Source: JAZSQZ01 sp045538175 (GTDB lineage Bacteria > Bacillota > Clostridia > Christensenellales > UBA1242). Taken from it: a stretch of 49,270 nt of DNA. A program made the translations under genes and the position numbers. The notes under the pieces were generated by a model. It was given only the letters and a program-made list of their open reading frames with translations. It was not told where the DNA came from and made no database searches. Positions 7,103 through 15,041 of this stretch are shown in pieces. The stretch is taken from the NCBI GenBank assembly GCA_045538175.1, contig JAZSQZ010000137.1:1-49270 (forward strand). Reading direction: 5' to 3'. How positions within the stretch are numbered: the first letter of the stretch is position 1; every line of letters starts with the position of its first letter.

Positions 7103-8048
7103 ATGAATTTAAAAACATTTTTTTTGTCAGAAGATATTGACCTTATCCTAAACGGAAACAGTATCTTAGGAGATTTTTATAAAGAAAGGGGAATCGTTAT
7201 CCCTACAAAAGAAACCATAAACGAAATGCGTGCAAGAATGCTCGAAAACTTAAAAAACACATACGGAAATGTCGAAGTTATCCCAGAAAAAGACTTGCTT
7301 TTAGCAATGCAAACTTTGGCAAAAAGTAGCAGTTTTCCACTTGTGTCGCTAGATGAAATTTATCTTAAAAACAACCCAAACGTAGACGAGTTTTTAAACT
7401 TGTCCAGAATAAAAATCGGTGGAAAAACCTTTATGTCTACAAGAAGTAGCGACGGAATTTATCTACCTTTTGAAAAAGAAATCACTCGCGTAACCGATAA
7501 CTTAAAAGAGTCCTTTGGTGTCTGTTGTCCCCATAGAGATTTCGCTTATCGATGACGTAGTGTTTAGTGGCAGTATGATTTGCAAAGTTGCCGACGCTCT
7601 AAGAGAAAAAGGGGTTATTGTAAGAGAAGTTTTAGCAGGCGTTGCCGTAAAAGAAAATATACCTATTATCACAAGTCAAGGCATAGGGGTAAAAAGTTGT
7701 TTTGATATTACAAATGTCTTAGATGAAGTTTGTGAAAGGGATTTTTATTTTGGTGTTGCTCAATCAGGGCAAAGTGTCTTAACCCCAAACAACACCGTCC
7801 TAAAACAACCATATTTTTCACCATTTGGTTTGCCTGTTGATAGCGCAAGTGTGCCAGAAGATAAGGTATATGACTTTTCAAAAGAGTGCTTAGGGTGCTC
7901 GTATACACTTTGGGAAGATATGCAAAAAAATTCAGGCAGAGTTTTGACATCAAACGACTTGCCTGAAAAAATCGCAAACACCCCGACTGAAGAATTTGAA
8001 ATCTTGCCTTTGCTTTGTAGCGCAAGTGAAAGTTTATTAGAACAATAA
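7103..8048 (+). pseudogene. Phosphoribosyltransferase-like gene with +1 frameshift at CCCC
   Basis: Starts at ATG 7103 (RBS AAGGAGAA) and is open to TGA 7553. The continuation lies in the +1 frame to 8048. Joining the frames at CCCC (7529-7532) gives GVCCPIEISLIDDVVFSG, in which LIDDVVFSGS is the PRPP-binding loop of type I phosphoribosyltransferases. About 140 residues precede it that I do not recognise, and about 160 follow, including EVLAGVAV and a Cys-containing LGCSYTLW segment. Total about 314 residues. One extra C in the run (mutation or sequencing error) explains the break. A +1 slip of the Pro codon CCC-C would restore the frame, a type of site known to slip. The gene sits under two histidine attenuators and 18 nt before the TIGR00725 gene. 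The substrate base is unknown. Confidence 0.65.
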
Positions 8049-8066
8049 AAAAGGAGAATTTATATT

Positions 8067-8615
8067 ATGGAAAACAATACAAAAAGGAAATTACAAATTG
8101 GAATTATGGGCTCAGCAGCCGACTTAAAATACTCAAAAAAAGCAGAAAAAATTGCAAAAGAAATCGGCAAACTTGTTGCCCAAAGTGGAAATATCTTGGT
8201 TTACGGGGCAGAAAAAGATTGTTGCTCGCTTTCAACACTTGCAGCAAAATCAGCAAAAGATAATGGTGGTATGACACTAGGCGTTACCTATGGAAAAACA
8301 AAAGAATGCTGGGGTGGAGAAGAATTTATGCCAACAGCAATTATTCCTTCAGGTATGGACCGTGGTGGCGGCAGAGAGTTTACGCTTGTCTTATCTTGTG
8401 ATGTTATTATATCCCTTGGTGGTGGCAGTGGCACACTAAACGAAATGGTCGTAGCCTATCAAGCAAATATCCCGATTGTTACATACAAAAGCATTGACGG
8501 TTGGGCAAAAAAACTTGCAGGCAAATTTATAGACAACCGAAACCGTCTTTTGTGCGAAAGTGTCGACAGTCCACAATCGGCTGTAAAAAAAGCCATCGAA
8601 CTTGTAAAAATCTAA
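8067..8615 (+). CDS. TIGR00725/LOG-like Rossmann-fold protein (SLOG superfamily)
   Basis: 182 residues. IGIMGSAAD begins the Rossmann fold (12-20), MDRGGGREFTLVLSCDVIISLGGGSGTLNE (about 99-128) holds the conserved GGGSGTxxE nucleotide-binding motif and an Arg/Glu pair, followed by IPIVTY. This is the layout of TIGR00725 proteins, relatives of LOG (cytokinin riboside 5'-monophosphate phosphoribohydrolase) and DprA. LOG enzymes cleave a base from ribose 5-phosphate; this subfamily is uncharacterised. It follows the phosphoribosyltransferase-like gene by 18 nt with RBS AAAAAGGAGAA, so a PRPP/ribosyl-phosphate related joint role is plausible (inference). A terminator follows. Confidence 0.8.
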   Translation: MENNTKRKLQIGIMGSAADLKYSKKAEKIAKEIGKLVAQSGNILVYGAEKDCCSLSTLAAKSAKDNGGMTLGVTYGKTKECWGGEEFMPTAIIPSGMDRGGGREFTLVLSCDVIISLGGGSGTLNEMVVAYQANIPIVTYKSIDGWAKKLAGKFIDNRNRLLCESVDSPQSAVKKAIELVKI

Positions 8616-8620
8616 ACAAA

Positions 8621-8646
8621 AAAACAAGGCGTTATGCCTTGTTTTT
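8621..8646. terminator. Bidirectional terminator
   Basis: AACAAGGC, loop GTTAT, GCCTTGTT, with A and T flanks, between convergent genes. Confidence 0.9.
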
Positions 8647-8651
8647 GTTTG

Positions 8652-9572
8652 TTATTTCTTCTTTTCTTTTTTCTCATTTTTTCTTTTGTCGTTGATAATT
8701 TCAAGTGCCTTTTCGTCAATCAAGGTTATGCCTTCTTCTTTTGCGATATTTACCATTTGTGTTAAGGCAAGTTTTAAAAATGGCCTTGGAATTTTTACAA
8801 GTTTTGCACAAGCCTCATTTGTAAATTTTACATCTGGGTCGATTCTTTCTGCTGCGTAAATTACAGATTCGACCTTACCATCTTCTGCTTGAATTTTTTC
8901 TTTAATTGGTTTTTTAAACTTTGTATACCAAAAATATGTGCTGTCTCTATAGCCATAGTCAACAGGAACCCTTGGGAAACCATTTGCCTTTACGCCATTT
9001 ACAATAGAGTTGCGATATTTTTCTTCAAGTAAAATTTTGTCGATTTTTAAAATAAAGTGAGCACCAAACTTACTTGTGATACCGTTAAAGTTTCTATAAG
9101 GTGGCTCGTACCCGTCAAGTTTTCCGGGTTTGTCTTTTTTTGCGTCTTCTAGCGAATCGTCCCAAGTGCATTCAAAAACTTGAAAACTTTCGTCGATATA
9201 CTTTGGTCTGTCTGCCTCAAGAGAACTTTCTTTTAGGGTAAAAAAGCAATCCTTCATTTTTTCTTCTGTTGTCATTCCGGGGAAACCAAGTCTAACAGTT
9301 TCTTTAAAGAATTTTTTGCTGTCTGGCAAAAAGTTTAAGGTTGCTTTTTTTGTCCTTAAAATATTTTGTGCTGTGTTAGAACTGTTTCTACACTCCAAAA
9401 TCATTGCGTAATAATCTTTGCCTGCGATGTAATATGGAAAACATAGAGAATATGCCCCAAGGTTTGTTTGGCCATTTTCACTTACTGTGCTTATCAAAAT
9501 TGTTGGCATAGGAAAAAACGAAGATGTTTGATAAAAGTTATCAAGTGCGCCTAATTCTTTTAAATTGCTCAT
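8652..9572 (-). CDS. Flavin-reductase-like FMN-binding protein with C-terminal PCP_red-like domain
   Basis: 306 residues. Residues 20-190 are a flavin reductase-like split barrel: PMPTILISTVSENGQTNLGAYS, a CRNSSNTAQNI helix and NFLPD. Between 190 and 250 is an unassigned linker with aromatic residues. Residues 254-300 resemble the small PCP_red domain found at the end of protochlorophyllide reductase subunits: FTNEACAKLVKIP, AKEEGITLID and a terminal helix. The last 12 residues are Lys/Glu-rich. The fusion is unusual and suggests a flavin-dependent redox enzyme; the partner is unknown. RBS AAAAGGGG precedes the start. Single gene with a shared terminator. Confidence 0.7.
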   Translation of the reverse strand: MSNLKELGALDNFYQTSSFFPMPTILISTVSENGQTNLGAYSLCFPYYIAGKDYYAMILECRNSSNTAQNILRTKKATLNFLPDSKKFFKETVRLGFPGMTTEEKMKDCFFTLKESSLEADRPKYIDESFQVFECTWDDSLEDAKKDKPGKLDGYEPPYRNFNGITSKFGAHFILKIDKILLEEKYRNSIVNGVKANGFPRVPVDYGYRDSTYFWYTKFKKPIKEKIQAEDGKVESVIYAAERIDPDVKFTNEACAKLVKIPRPFLKLALTQMVNIAKEEGITLIDEKALEIINDKRKNEKKEKKK

Positions 9573-9750
9573 AATAAAACCCCTTTTAATTTCTTAATTT
9601 GATTATAACACTAAAAAAATTTTAAACCAAATGCTTTGTAATTTTTGTGTAAGATTGATGTATAAACACAACAAAATTTGTTGGTTTATTAGACAAATTT
9701 TATTTTATTTGTTATATTTAGTTATAATATTTTTTAAAGGAAGGAAATTT

Positions 9751-11379
9751 ATGCAATCAAGTGCTTTTAAATTATTAAAAGAAAAGAATTTTCAAGAACT
9801 ATATGACTTATCTGTTGGTAAAGTTTTCTCAAACAGAATCGAAATGCAAGAGTATGTAGGGGCTCACTCAAACTTTGACACAGACCTTACAACCTGTACT
9901 CTTAAACTTGACGAAAAGGAATTTGCTGTTGACTATATCGGCACATATTCACTTGCTGACAATATGTGGTTTACAGCAGAACTCGAAAAACAAATTCCAG
10001 ACCAAGGTGTTAGCGAAATTATCACTGTTAGAAAACTTTTTTCTCAAATCGGTCTAGGTGAATTTTATGCAGAAAAACTTCAAATCGACGGAAGTGTCAC
10101 AGCAGATATGCTTGCAACAATCTATACTGCATTTATGCCAGAACAACAAGTTTACTATGTAGGTAAAGCAGGCGACGTTTCTTTATATATGAGAGTAAAA
10201 GGTTTGCCAAGTGAAGTTTTAGCCCCAATTGGTTCTTTTAAATTTGTACCAAGAGTTATGGAAATCATTTCAACAGGCAGTGTTAAAAATCACAAACTTA
10301 TGGTTGAATCATTCTTGCTTAACAACGGTTGTACAGTTAAAGTTAAAGGCAACAAGGTTGTAGGTGTTTTTAACGAAACCGAAATTACTTTTACCTTTGA
10401 CGAACAAAACAGACTTATAAACACTGAAGGTGTTTTAGGGGATGAAGGCAAAAAAGAAGAAGCAAATGATATGCCTATCGAAGAACCTGCAGTAGAAGAA
10501 GCACCTGTAGTTCTTCCAGAAGTTAATGAAGAAGCACCTGTAGTTTTACCAGAAACCGAAGAAGAAACTGAAGAAGAGCCAATTATCCCAACAGTCCTTC
10601 CTGCAGTCGAAGACGAAGAAGTTGCGCCTGCTAGTGAAAGTGAAGAGCCAATCGAAGAAGAAGTTAACCTTCCAGAAGTTGAAACAACAGCAGAAGATTT
10701 GCAAGAAGCAGCTGCACTTATGGAAACTATGGAAGATATAGACGGCGCAAACGACGAAGAAATCGAAACAATTGATGTTAATGAAGAAGCACCTGTAGTT
10801 TTGCCAGAAACAAATGAAGAAGAAGTTTTTGAAACTCCTGTTGAAACAACAGAAGAAGCAATCGAAGAAAGACCTGTAGTTTTGCCTGAAATTGAAGATG
10901 TCGAAACAGAAGTTGCAGAACCAACAGATGTCGAAACAGAAGTTGCAGAAGAACCACAAACAACAGTAGTTCCAGAAATCGAAGACGTAGCAGAAGTTGA
11001 AGAAGAACCAATTATCCCAACAGTTCTTCCAGCAGTTGAAGACGAAGAAGTTGCACCTGCTAGTGAAACTGAAGAGCCAATCGAAGAAGAAAGTGAAGAA
11101 GACGACGAAGAATATAACAAAATTGTTGAACTTGCAGACGCAATGTTAAATTGTAGCGAACAAATCGGCTTGTTTGATGAACTCGGTGTTGAAGACGAAG
11201 AAACAATCAATAAAATTTGCACAGCAACTGCAATTAGAATTTTAAACAACGGAGATACATACGAAGTTGTAAGAGACAGTTTGATTGCTGCTTGCGAAAG
11301 AAACGGCATAACTGTTAGAGAAAACACAGCAAACTTGTTTGCTTCTTGTTATATCGATAGTTATCATAACGCAGAATAA
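9751..11379 (+). CDS. DUF6882-like domain protein with long acidic repeat region
   Basis: 542 residues from ATG 9751, chosen over the in-frame extension to 9631 because AAAGGAAGGAAA and TATAAT (9723-9728) directly precede it. Residues 1-215 look like a DUF6882-type globular domain (LGT-like YIGTYSLADNMWF, then a helix, then VYYVGKAGDVSLYMRV); this assignment is tentative. Residues about 230-450 are a disordered Glu/Val/Pro/Thr region built on EAPVVLPE units. A longer unit (EEPIIPTVLPAVEDEEV then APASE) occurs twice, encoded at about 10572-10662 and 11003-11092. The last 95 residues form a helical domain with CSEQIGLFDELG. No signal peptide, so probably cytoplasmic. Function unknown. Confidence 0.6.
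   Translation: MQSSAFKLLKEKNFQELYDLSVGKVFSNRIEMQEYVGAHSNFDTDLTTCTLKLDEKEFAVDYIGTYSLADNMWFTAELEKQIPDQGVSEIITVRKLFSQIGLGEFYAEKLQIDGSVTADMLATIYTAFMPEQQVYYVGKAGDVSLYMRVKGLPSEVLAPIGSFKFVPRVMEIISTGSVKNHKLMVESFLLNNGCTVKVKGNKVVGVFNETEITFTFDEQNRLINTEGVLGDEGKKEEANDMPIEEPAVEEAPVVLPEVNEEAPVVLPETEEETEEEPIIPTVLPAVEDEEVAPASESEEPIEEEVNLPEVETTAEDLQEAAALMETMEDIDGANDEEIETIDVNEEAPVVLPETNEEEVFETPVETTEEAIEERPVVLPEIEDVETEVAEPTDVETEVAEEPQTTVVPEIEDVAEVEEEPIIPTVLPAVEDEEVAPASETEEPIEEESEEDDEEYNKIVELADAMLNCSEQIGLFDELGVEDEETINKICTATAIRILNNGDTYEVVRDSLIAACERNGITVRENTANLFASCYIDSYHNAE
10569..11092 (+). repeat. Intragenic duplicated acidic repeat
   Basis: Two copies of a roughly 93-nt unit at about 10569-10662 and 11000-11092, differing at about eight positions, mostly synonymous. 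Shorter EAPVVLPE-coding units lie between and before them. The near identity suggests recent duplication inside the gene. Confidence 0.7.
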
Positions 11380-11384
11380 AAAAC

Positions 11385-11412
11385 AAAAGGCACCTAAAAC
11401 GGTGTCTTTTTT
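11385..11412 (+). terminator. Intrinsic terminator
   Basis: AAAAGGCACC, loop TAAAAC, GGTGTCTTTT, then T. Confidence 0.85.
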
Positions 11413-11459
11413 AATGCAAAAAATCTTGTTTTATGATATCCTATACCTAGGAGTAAAAA

Positions 11460-12026
11460 ATGAAAAACATTTTTATTTTACATAGTTTAAACGGTGATAC
11501 CTTAGAATTTTGGGGCAAAGACATTGAAGCCACTTTTAAAGATACCATACCTGTTTACTTGCCACAATTTCCAATTAGAGAAAACAGCAGTTTTGAAAAG
11601 TTTGATAACATCTTATTTGGGTATTTGCAAAGTGGAGAATTAAATAGTGAGTCTGTTGTTATCTGTCATAGTATCGGCAACCCATATTTTATAAAGTTTT
11701 GTCGCAAACACAATTTTGTGCCAAACAATTATATTGCAGTAGCCCCAGGTGCAGTTTATAATTATCCTTCAAACAGAACAGACTATATCGTCGCTGTCAA
11801 AAAGCAAGCATATTTAGTTAAGGAAGATTTTTCTTTTGCACCAAATTTTAAAAACATCTATCTTCTTTATTCTGACGAAGATGATGGCAATTTAGAAAAA
11901 TTCACAAGGTTTAGTAAAGACTTTAAAACCATTGATAACTACCTTAAAGGATACAACCACTTTGATGGATATCATAGGATTTATAAAATACCAGAACTTG
12001 TAGAGTTAATCAAAACTTTAATATAG
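11460..12026 (+). CDS. RBBP9/YdeN-type serine hydrolase
   Basis: 188 residues, the usual size of the short RBBP9/YdeN alpha/beta hydrolases. The catalytic triad is visible: nucleophile S71 in ICHSIGN, Asp in SDEDD (139-142) and H167 in GYNHFDG. The first strand is IFILHSLNGD. Small-molecule ester or peptide hydrolysis is likely; no substrate is known for most members. RBS TAGGAG precedes the ATG. Single-gene unit convergent with the next gene. Confidence 0.82.
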   Translation: MKNIFILHSLNGDTLEFWGKDIEATFKDTIPVYLPQFPIRENSSFEKFDNILFGYLQSGELNSESVVICHSIGNPYFIKFCRKHNFVPNNYIAVAPGAVYNYPSNRTDYIVAVKKQAYLVKEDFSFAPNFKNIYLLYSDEDDGNLEKFTRFSKDFKTIDNYLKGYNHFDGYHRIYKIPELVELIKTLI

Positions 12027-12034
12027 ACAACAAA

Positions 12035-12066
12035 AAAACAAGGCTTTAAATTTGCCTTGTTTTTTA
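12035..12066. terminator. Bidirectional terminator
   Basis: AACAAGGC, loop of nine nt, GCCTTGTT, A and T flanks. Same stem sequence as the terminator at 8621-8646. Confidence 0.88.
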
Positions 12067-12072
12067 TTGTTA

Positions 12073-13116
12073 TTAGATATTTGTTTTAAATCTAAGTTCG
12101 CCCATTTTTTCTGTTGTTGTGTATCCTGCTTCTGCTTTGATTACGTCAGGAAGACGGTTTACAATGGTTGCGCAAGTCATTTCAACAGTGCAAGGTTTGT
12201 TTACAGTAACTGTTGTTTCAGGTTCGCCATAAACTGTCCACTCATTGCTGTCAAACTCGTCTGGTGCATAAACTTTTCCAATACATTCGCTTTCAAAAAC
12301 AATACCTTCTTTTGTTTTTGTTGTAACGATTGCGCTCATACCTGTAATGCCACCTTTAGGAATTGTCATATTAAGTGTTGTTGACTTTAATTCTTCTTTA
12401 GCATACCAAGGTACACATCTTTGTTCTTGAGAAACAACTGTAAGACCAAGTGCTGAAGCAAGCCAACCATTAACAGTCCACATATATGATGGCAAGAATT
12501 CGCCTTTCTTCATAAGTTCTTTTGCTTCACTATCTGTAACAGTGTTTGCTGTAACAATATCTTTGTCGAATTGTTCTTGCGTAAGGCCAGCACCGTGAAC
12601 TTCTGCAAGAGCAATACCATAATCTTCTACGTTGTAACTGCTTTTGCCAACAATCTTTGTGATTTTATGTGTTGTGCCACAAATTGCTGTGATAAGTGAA
12701 CCCCAAGAAACATCTTGATAACCACTTCCGCAAATTGTACAATTGTTTTTCTTTGCAGCTTCGTCAATTTCTTTTGTTTTTTCGTAACTGTTCCAAGGAT
12801 AAAAGGCTTCTTCGCAAGTTGAAATTGCGTTAACCCCATTGTTTGCACAAATCATCATAACATCGTGAAGATCGCTCATCAAACTCATTGTTGTAATGAT
12901 TGCAATATCAGGTTTGATTTCTTTGATTTTTGCGTCAAGGTCTTTAATATCGCTGACTTTACAAATGTTGCCTTTTCTTTCTAAAATTTCTGCAACGTCT
13001 TTGCCGATAACTTTTGGATTGATATCAAAAGCACCAACAATTTCGCCCCCTTTTTCTAACACATATCTCATTGTGTATAAGGACATTTTTCCACATCCAA
13101 TTTGAATAACTTTCAT
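12073..13116 (-). CDS. DapB-type NAD(P)-dependent dehydrogenase, 2,4-diaminopentanoate dehydrogenase-like
   Basis: 347 residues. VIQIGCGKMSLYTMRYVLEKGGEIVGAFDIN is the Rossmann start (3-33, GxGxM variant), ITTMSLMSDLHDVM and STCEEAFYPWNS (about 98-109) match the dihydrodipicolinate-reductase-like family that contains Clostridium 2,4-diaminopentanoate dehydrogenase (ornithine fermentation), whose usual length is about 345. The C-terminal half carries a long mixed alpha/beta domain with GSGYQDVSWGSL. No other ornithine-pathway genes are in the window, so the substrate is inferred only from family resemblance. RBS GGGGGAAA. Single gene. Confidence 0.65.
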   Translation of the reverse strand: MKVIQIGCGKMSLYTMRYVLEKGGEIVGAFDINPKVIGKDVAEILERKGNICKVSDIKDLDAKIKEIKPDIAIITTMSLMSDLHDVMMICANNGVNAISTCEEAFYPWNSYEKTKEIDEAAKKNNCTICGSGYQDVSWGSLITAICGTTHKITKIVGKSSYNVEDYGIALAEVHGAGLTQEQFDKDIVTANTVTDSEAKELMKKGEFLPSYMWTVNGWLASALGLTVVSQEQRCVPWYAKEELKSTTLNMTIPKGGITGMSAIVTTKTKEGIVFESECIGKVYAPDEFDSNEWTVYGEPETTVTVNKPCTVEMTCATIVNRLPDVIKAEAGYTTTEKMGELRFKTNI

Positions 13117-13258
13117 AATTTCCCCCTATAAGTTATTTTTAACAAAGTAATAAAATTTATTTATCACCTTACAATTTATATTTTATCATATAGTTTTTTT
13201 AATGCAAAATGATTGTATAAAATTTCTCGTTTGTAAATAATCTTCTTTGGAGGTAAAG

Positions 13259-14509
13259 ATGAAAAAAGCAAACCCATTTTTAGAAGAAAACGCAATTCCT
13301 GCCGATAGCAAATTTAAAAACTGGCAAGAGTTAAACCTAAAACCTTATGATAAAAAAACAACAAAACCATACACAAAAACAAGAGTAATCTTAATGAACG
13401 GTACCGAGTTTGAACAGAATTGGTTTTTGCACAGGTTTTATAGAAGTTGTAACAACAATAAGTTAAGGCGAGAAATTTCCAACATAAGAAGACGAGAACA
13501 ACAACAGCAAAAAATGATTGCAAGCCTAAAACCGATTGACGAAACAGACCTTGAAACAACCATAGCCTATGAGCAATTAGCCGTTGACCTTACTGCGATT
13601 TTAGCAAAAAGAGTAAAGGACGAAAACTTAAAAAATGCCCTTAACTTTGCCTTGCTTGAAGACTTTGACCACCTTTATAGATACGCAAACTTGCTTGAAA
13701 TGGAAGAAGGTGTAAGGGCAAAAGAGTTGGTGGGTGGGTATACCGAAATTATGCCAGGTCGCCCAACTATTTCTGAGCATAGACACCCGTTTGACGCTGT
13801 AAACAATTTTTTGTGTAACAGACTTGTAGACCCGTTTGATAAACTTGCATCAAACATTATTACTGCTGCCGAGCAACAAACAATGAATTATTATATGAAC
13901 ATCGCAAACTTTCACGCAAGCGAGTTAGGGCGAAAACTATATAGCGAAATTGCTATGATAGAAGAGCAACACGTAAGCGAATATGGCTCGTTACTTGATA
14001 CAAACTGCACTTGGCTTGAAAATTGGCTTATGCACGAGTATGTAGAGTGTTATTTGTATTACTCTTGTTTTTATGACGAAACAGACGAGTATATAAAAGG
14101 CATATACAAACAACTTTATCTTGAAGAGTGTGGGCATTTGCAACGGGTTGCAAAACTTCTTGAAGAATTCGAAGGCAAAACCTGGGAGTGTGTTTTTACC
14201 TGTGGTGGAGATTTTCCAGAGCCCCTTAAATTTGAAGACAATATCGAATATGTAAGAAATGTCCTAGAGCAAACCATAACTGTCACAAAGGATAGAGAAG
14301 GGTATTGTCTTAGTGACGACCTACCACAAAAGTCAGATTTTAAAACTTACAACAAGCAGGTAAATGGTGGTAAGTCAAACGATGCTTGTCACGAAGTTAT
14401 AGAAAAGAGAATAAAAGAGTGTGGCGAAGATTATCGTTTTGAAACCGAACCACACCCTGTTGAAGAATTGAGTGATAGAAAGAAAGACAACACGACAATT
14501 GCACGATAA
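13259..14509 (+). CDS. Ferritin-like diiron protein with three E-(x29)-[DE]xxH half-sites
   Basis: 416 residues from ATG 13259, fixed by GGAGGT 4 nt upstream (an upstream in-frame GTG-type extension to 13247 is disfavoured). Helical hairpins show the pattern Glu, 29 residues, [DE]xxH three times: E105/D135-H138, E205/E235-H238, E260/E290-H293. All have the same 30-residue register and similar surrounding residues (LLEDFDHLYRYANLLE, MIEEQHVSEYGSLLD, YLEECGHLQRVAKLLE). Two such half-sites make a normal ferritin/rubrerythrin diiron centre; three is odd. The N-terminal 90 residues are basic, and the C-terminal 110 are Cys/Asp-rich without an obvious rubredoxin. Likely peroxide or oxygen defence or iron handling (inference). 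Monocistronic. Confidence 0.72.
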   Translation: MKKANPFLEENAIPADSKFKNWQELNLKPYDKKTTKPYTKTRVILMNGTEFEQNWFLHRFYRSCNNNKLRREISNIRRREQQQQKMIASLKPIDETDLETTIAYEQLAVDLTAILAKRVKDENLKNALNFALLEDFDHLYRYANLLEMEEGVRAKELVGGYTEIMPGRPTISEHRHPFDAVNNFLCNRLVDPFDKLASNIITAAEQQTMNYYMNIANFHASELGRKLYSEIAMIEEQHVSEYGSLLDTNCTWLENWLMHEYVECYLYYSCFYDETDEYIKGIYKQLYLEECGHLQRVAKLLEEFEGKTWECVFTCGGDFPEPLKFEDNIEYVRNVLEQTITVTKDREGYCLSDDLPQKSDFKTYNKQVNGGKSNDACHEVIEKRIKECGEDYRFETEPHPVEELSDRKKDNTTIAR

Positions 14510-14537
14510 AAAAAGGACTTGTTTTCAAGTCCTTTTT
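14510..14537. terminator. Bidirectional terminator
   Basis: AAAAAGGACTTG, loop TTTT, CAAGTCCTTTTT. Confidence 0.92.
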
Positions 14538-14539
14538 AT

Positions 14540-15031
14540 TTATCCTTTCTTTAAAATTTCAACAACTTTTCCTGCAAAAAGTGGCATTCTAACACCTGTT
14601 TTTGTTTTGCCAAAGTTTAAGTGCAAGTTTTGATTATCGTCATACTTCAACTCGCAAACAAAAGCAGTTTCTTCGCCTGTTGTTGCAACACCTTTTTCGT
14701 AGTTAAAAACTCTAACTTCATTTTCCTTTGTTGCAAAAGCCAAACCGATAGAGTCGCTGTTTTCGTTTACAAAAGTTTCTTCCCATTCTGCAAAAACGAT
14801 TTCCCAGCCAAAATCTGTTGTATAGTGAGAAAGCGCAACATAGATTGGTTTTGCTTCAACAAGTTCAAGTTTATGTGCTGTTACTTGATATAAGTCAAAA
14901 GTTAAAAATCTTCTAAGGTTGTCTGGATTTGGAAGTATGTCCCTTAAAAATTGTGTTTTAAGTTTGTCAACATACATTGGAAGCACAACCTGAGTTAAAC
15001 AATAGTTTGGTGTTTGTTTATTTTTTTTCAT
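14540..15031 (-). CDS. Conserved-looking protein of unknown function, co-transcribed with DegV
   Basis: 163 residues that I do not recognise. It has a helical N-terminus, then beta-rich segments (PIYVALSHYTTDFGWEIVF, AFVCELKYDDNQNLHLNFG); no membrane segment or signal peptide. It starts 10 nt after the DegV stop with RBS AATAAGGC-type upstream, so it is the second gene of the DegV operon. The stop lies against the bidirectional terminator. Confidence 0.6.
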   Translation of the reverse strand: MKKNKQTPNYCLTQVVLPMYVDKLKTQFLRDILPNPDNLRRFLTFDLYQVTAHKLELVEAKPIYVALSHYTTDFGWEIVFAEWEETFVNENSDSIGLAFATKENEVRVFNYEKGVATTGEETAFVCELKYDDNQNLHLNFGKTKTGVRMPLFAGKVVEILKKG

Positions 15032-15041
15032 AATAAGCCTT

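Noticed and set aside
9631..9750. Hydrophobic N-terminal extension of the acidic repeat protein, like a signal peptide
   Set aside because: Low-complexity upstream DNA; the ATG at 9751 has a strong ribosome site.
10290..11327. Long Ser/Thr-rich ORF on the minus strand
   Set aside because: It is the antisense shadow of the acidic GAA/GAG-rich repeat gene; no ribosome site or family.
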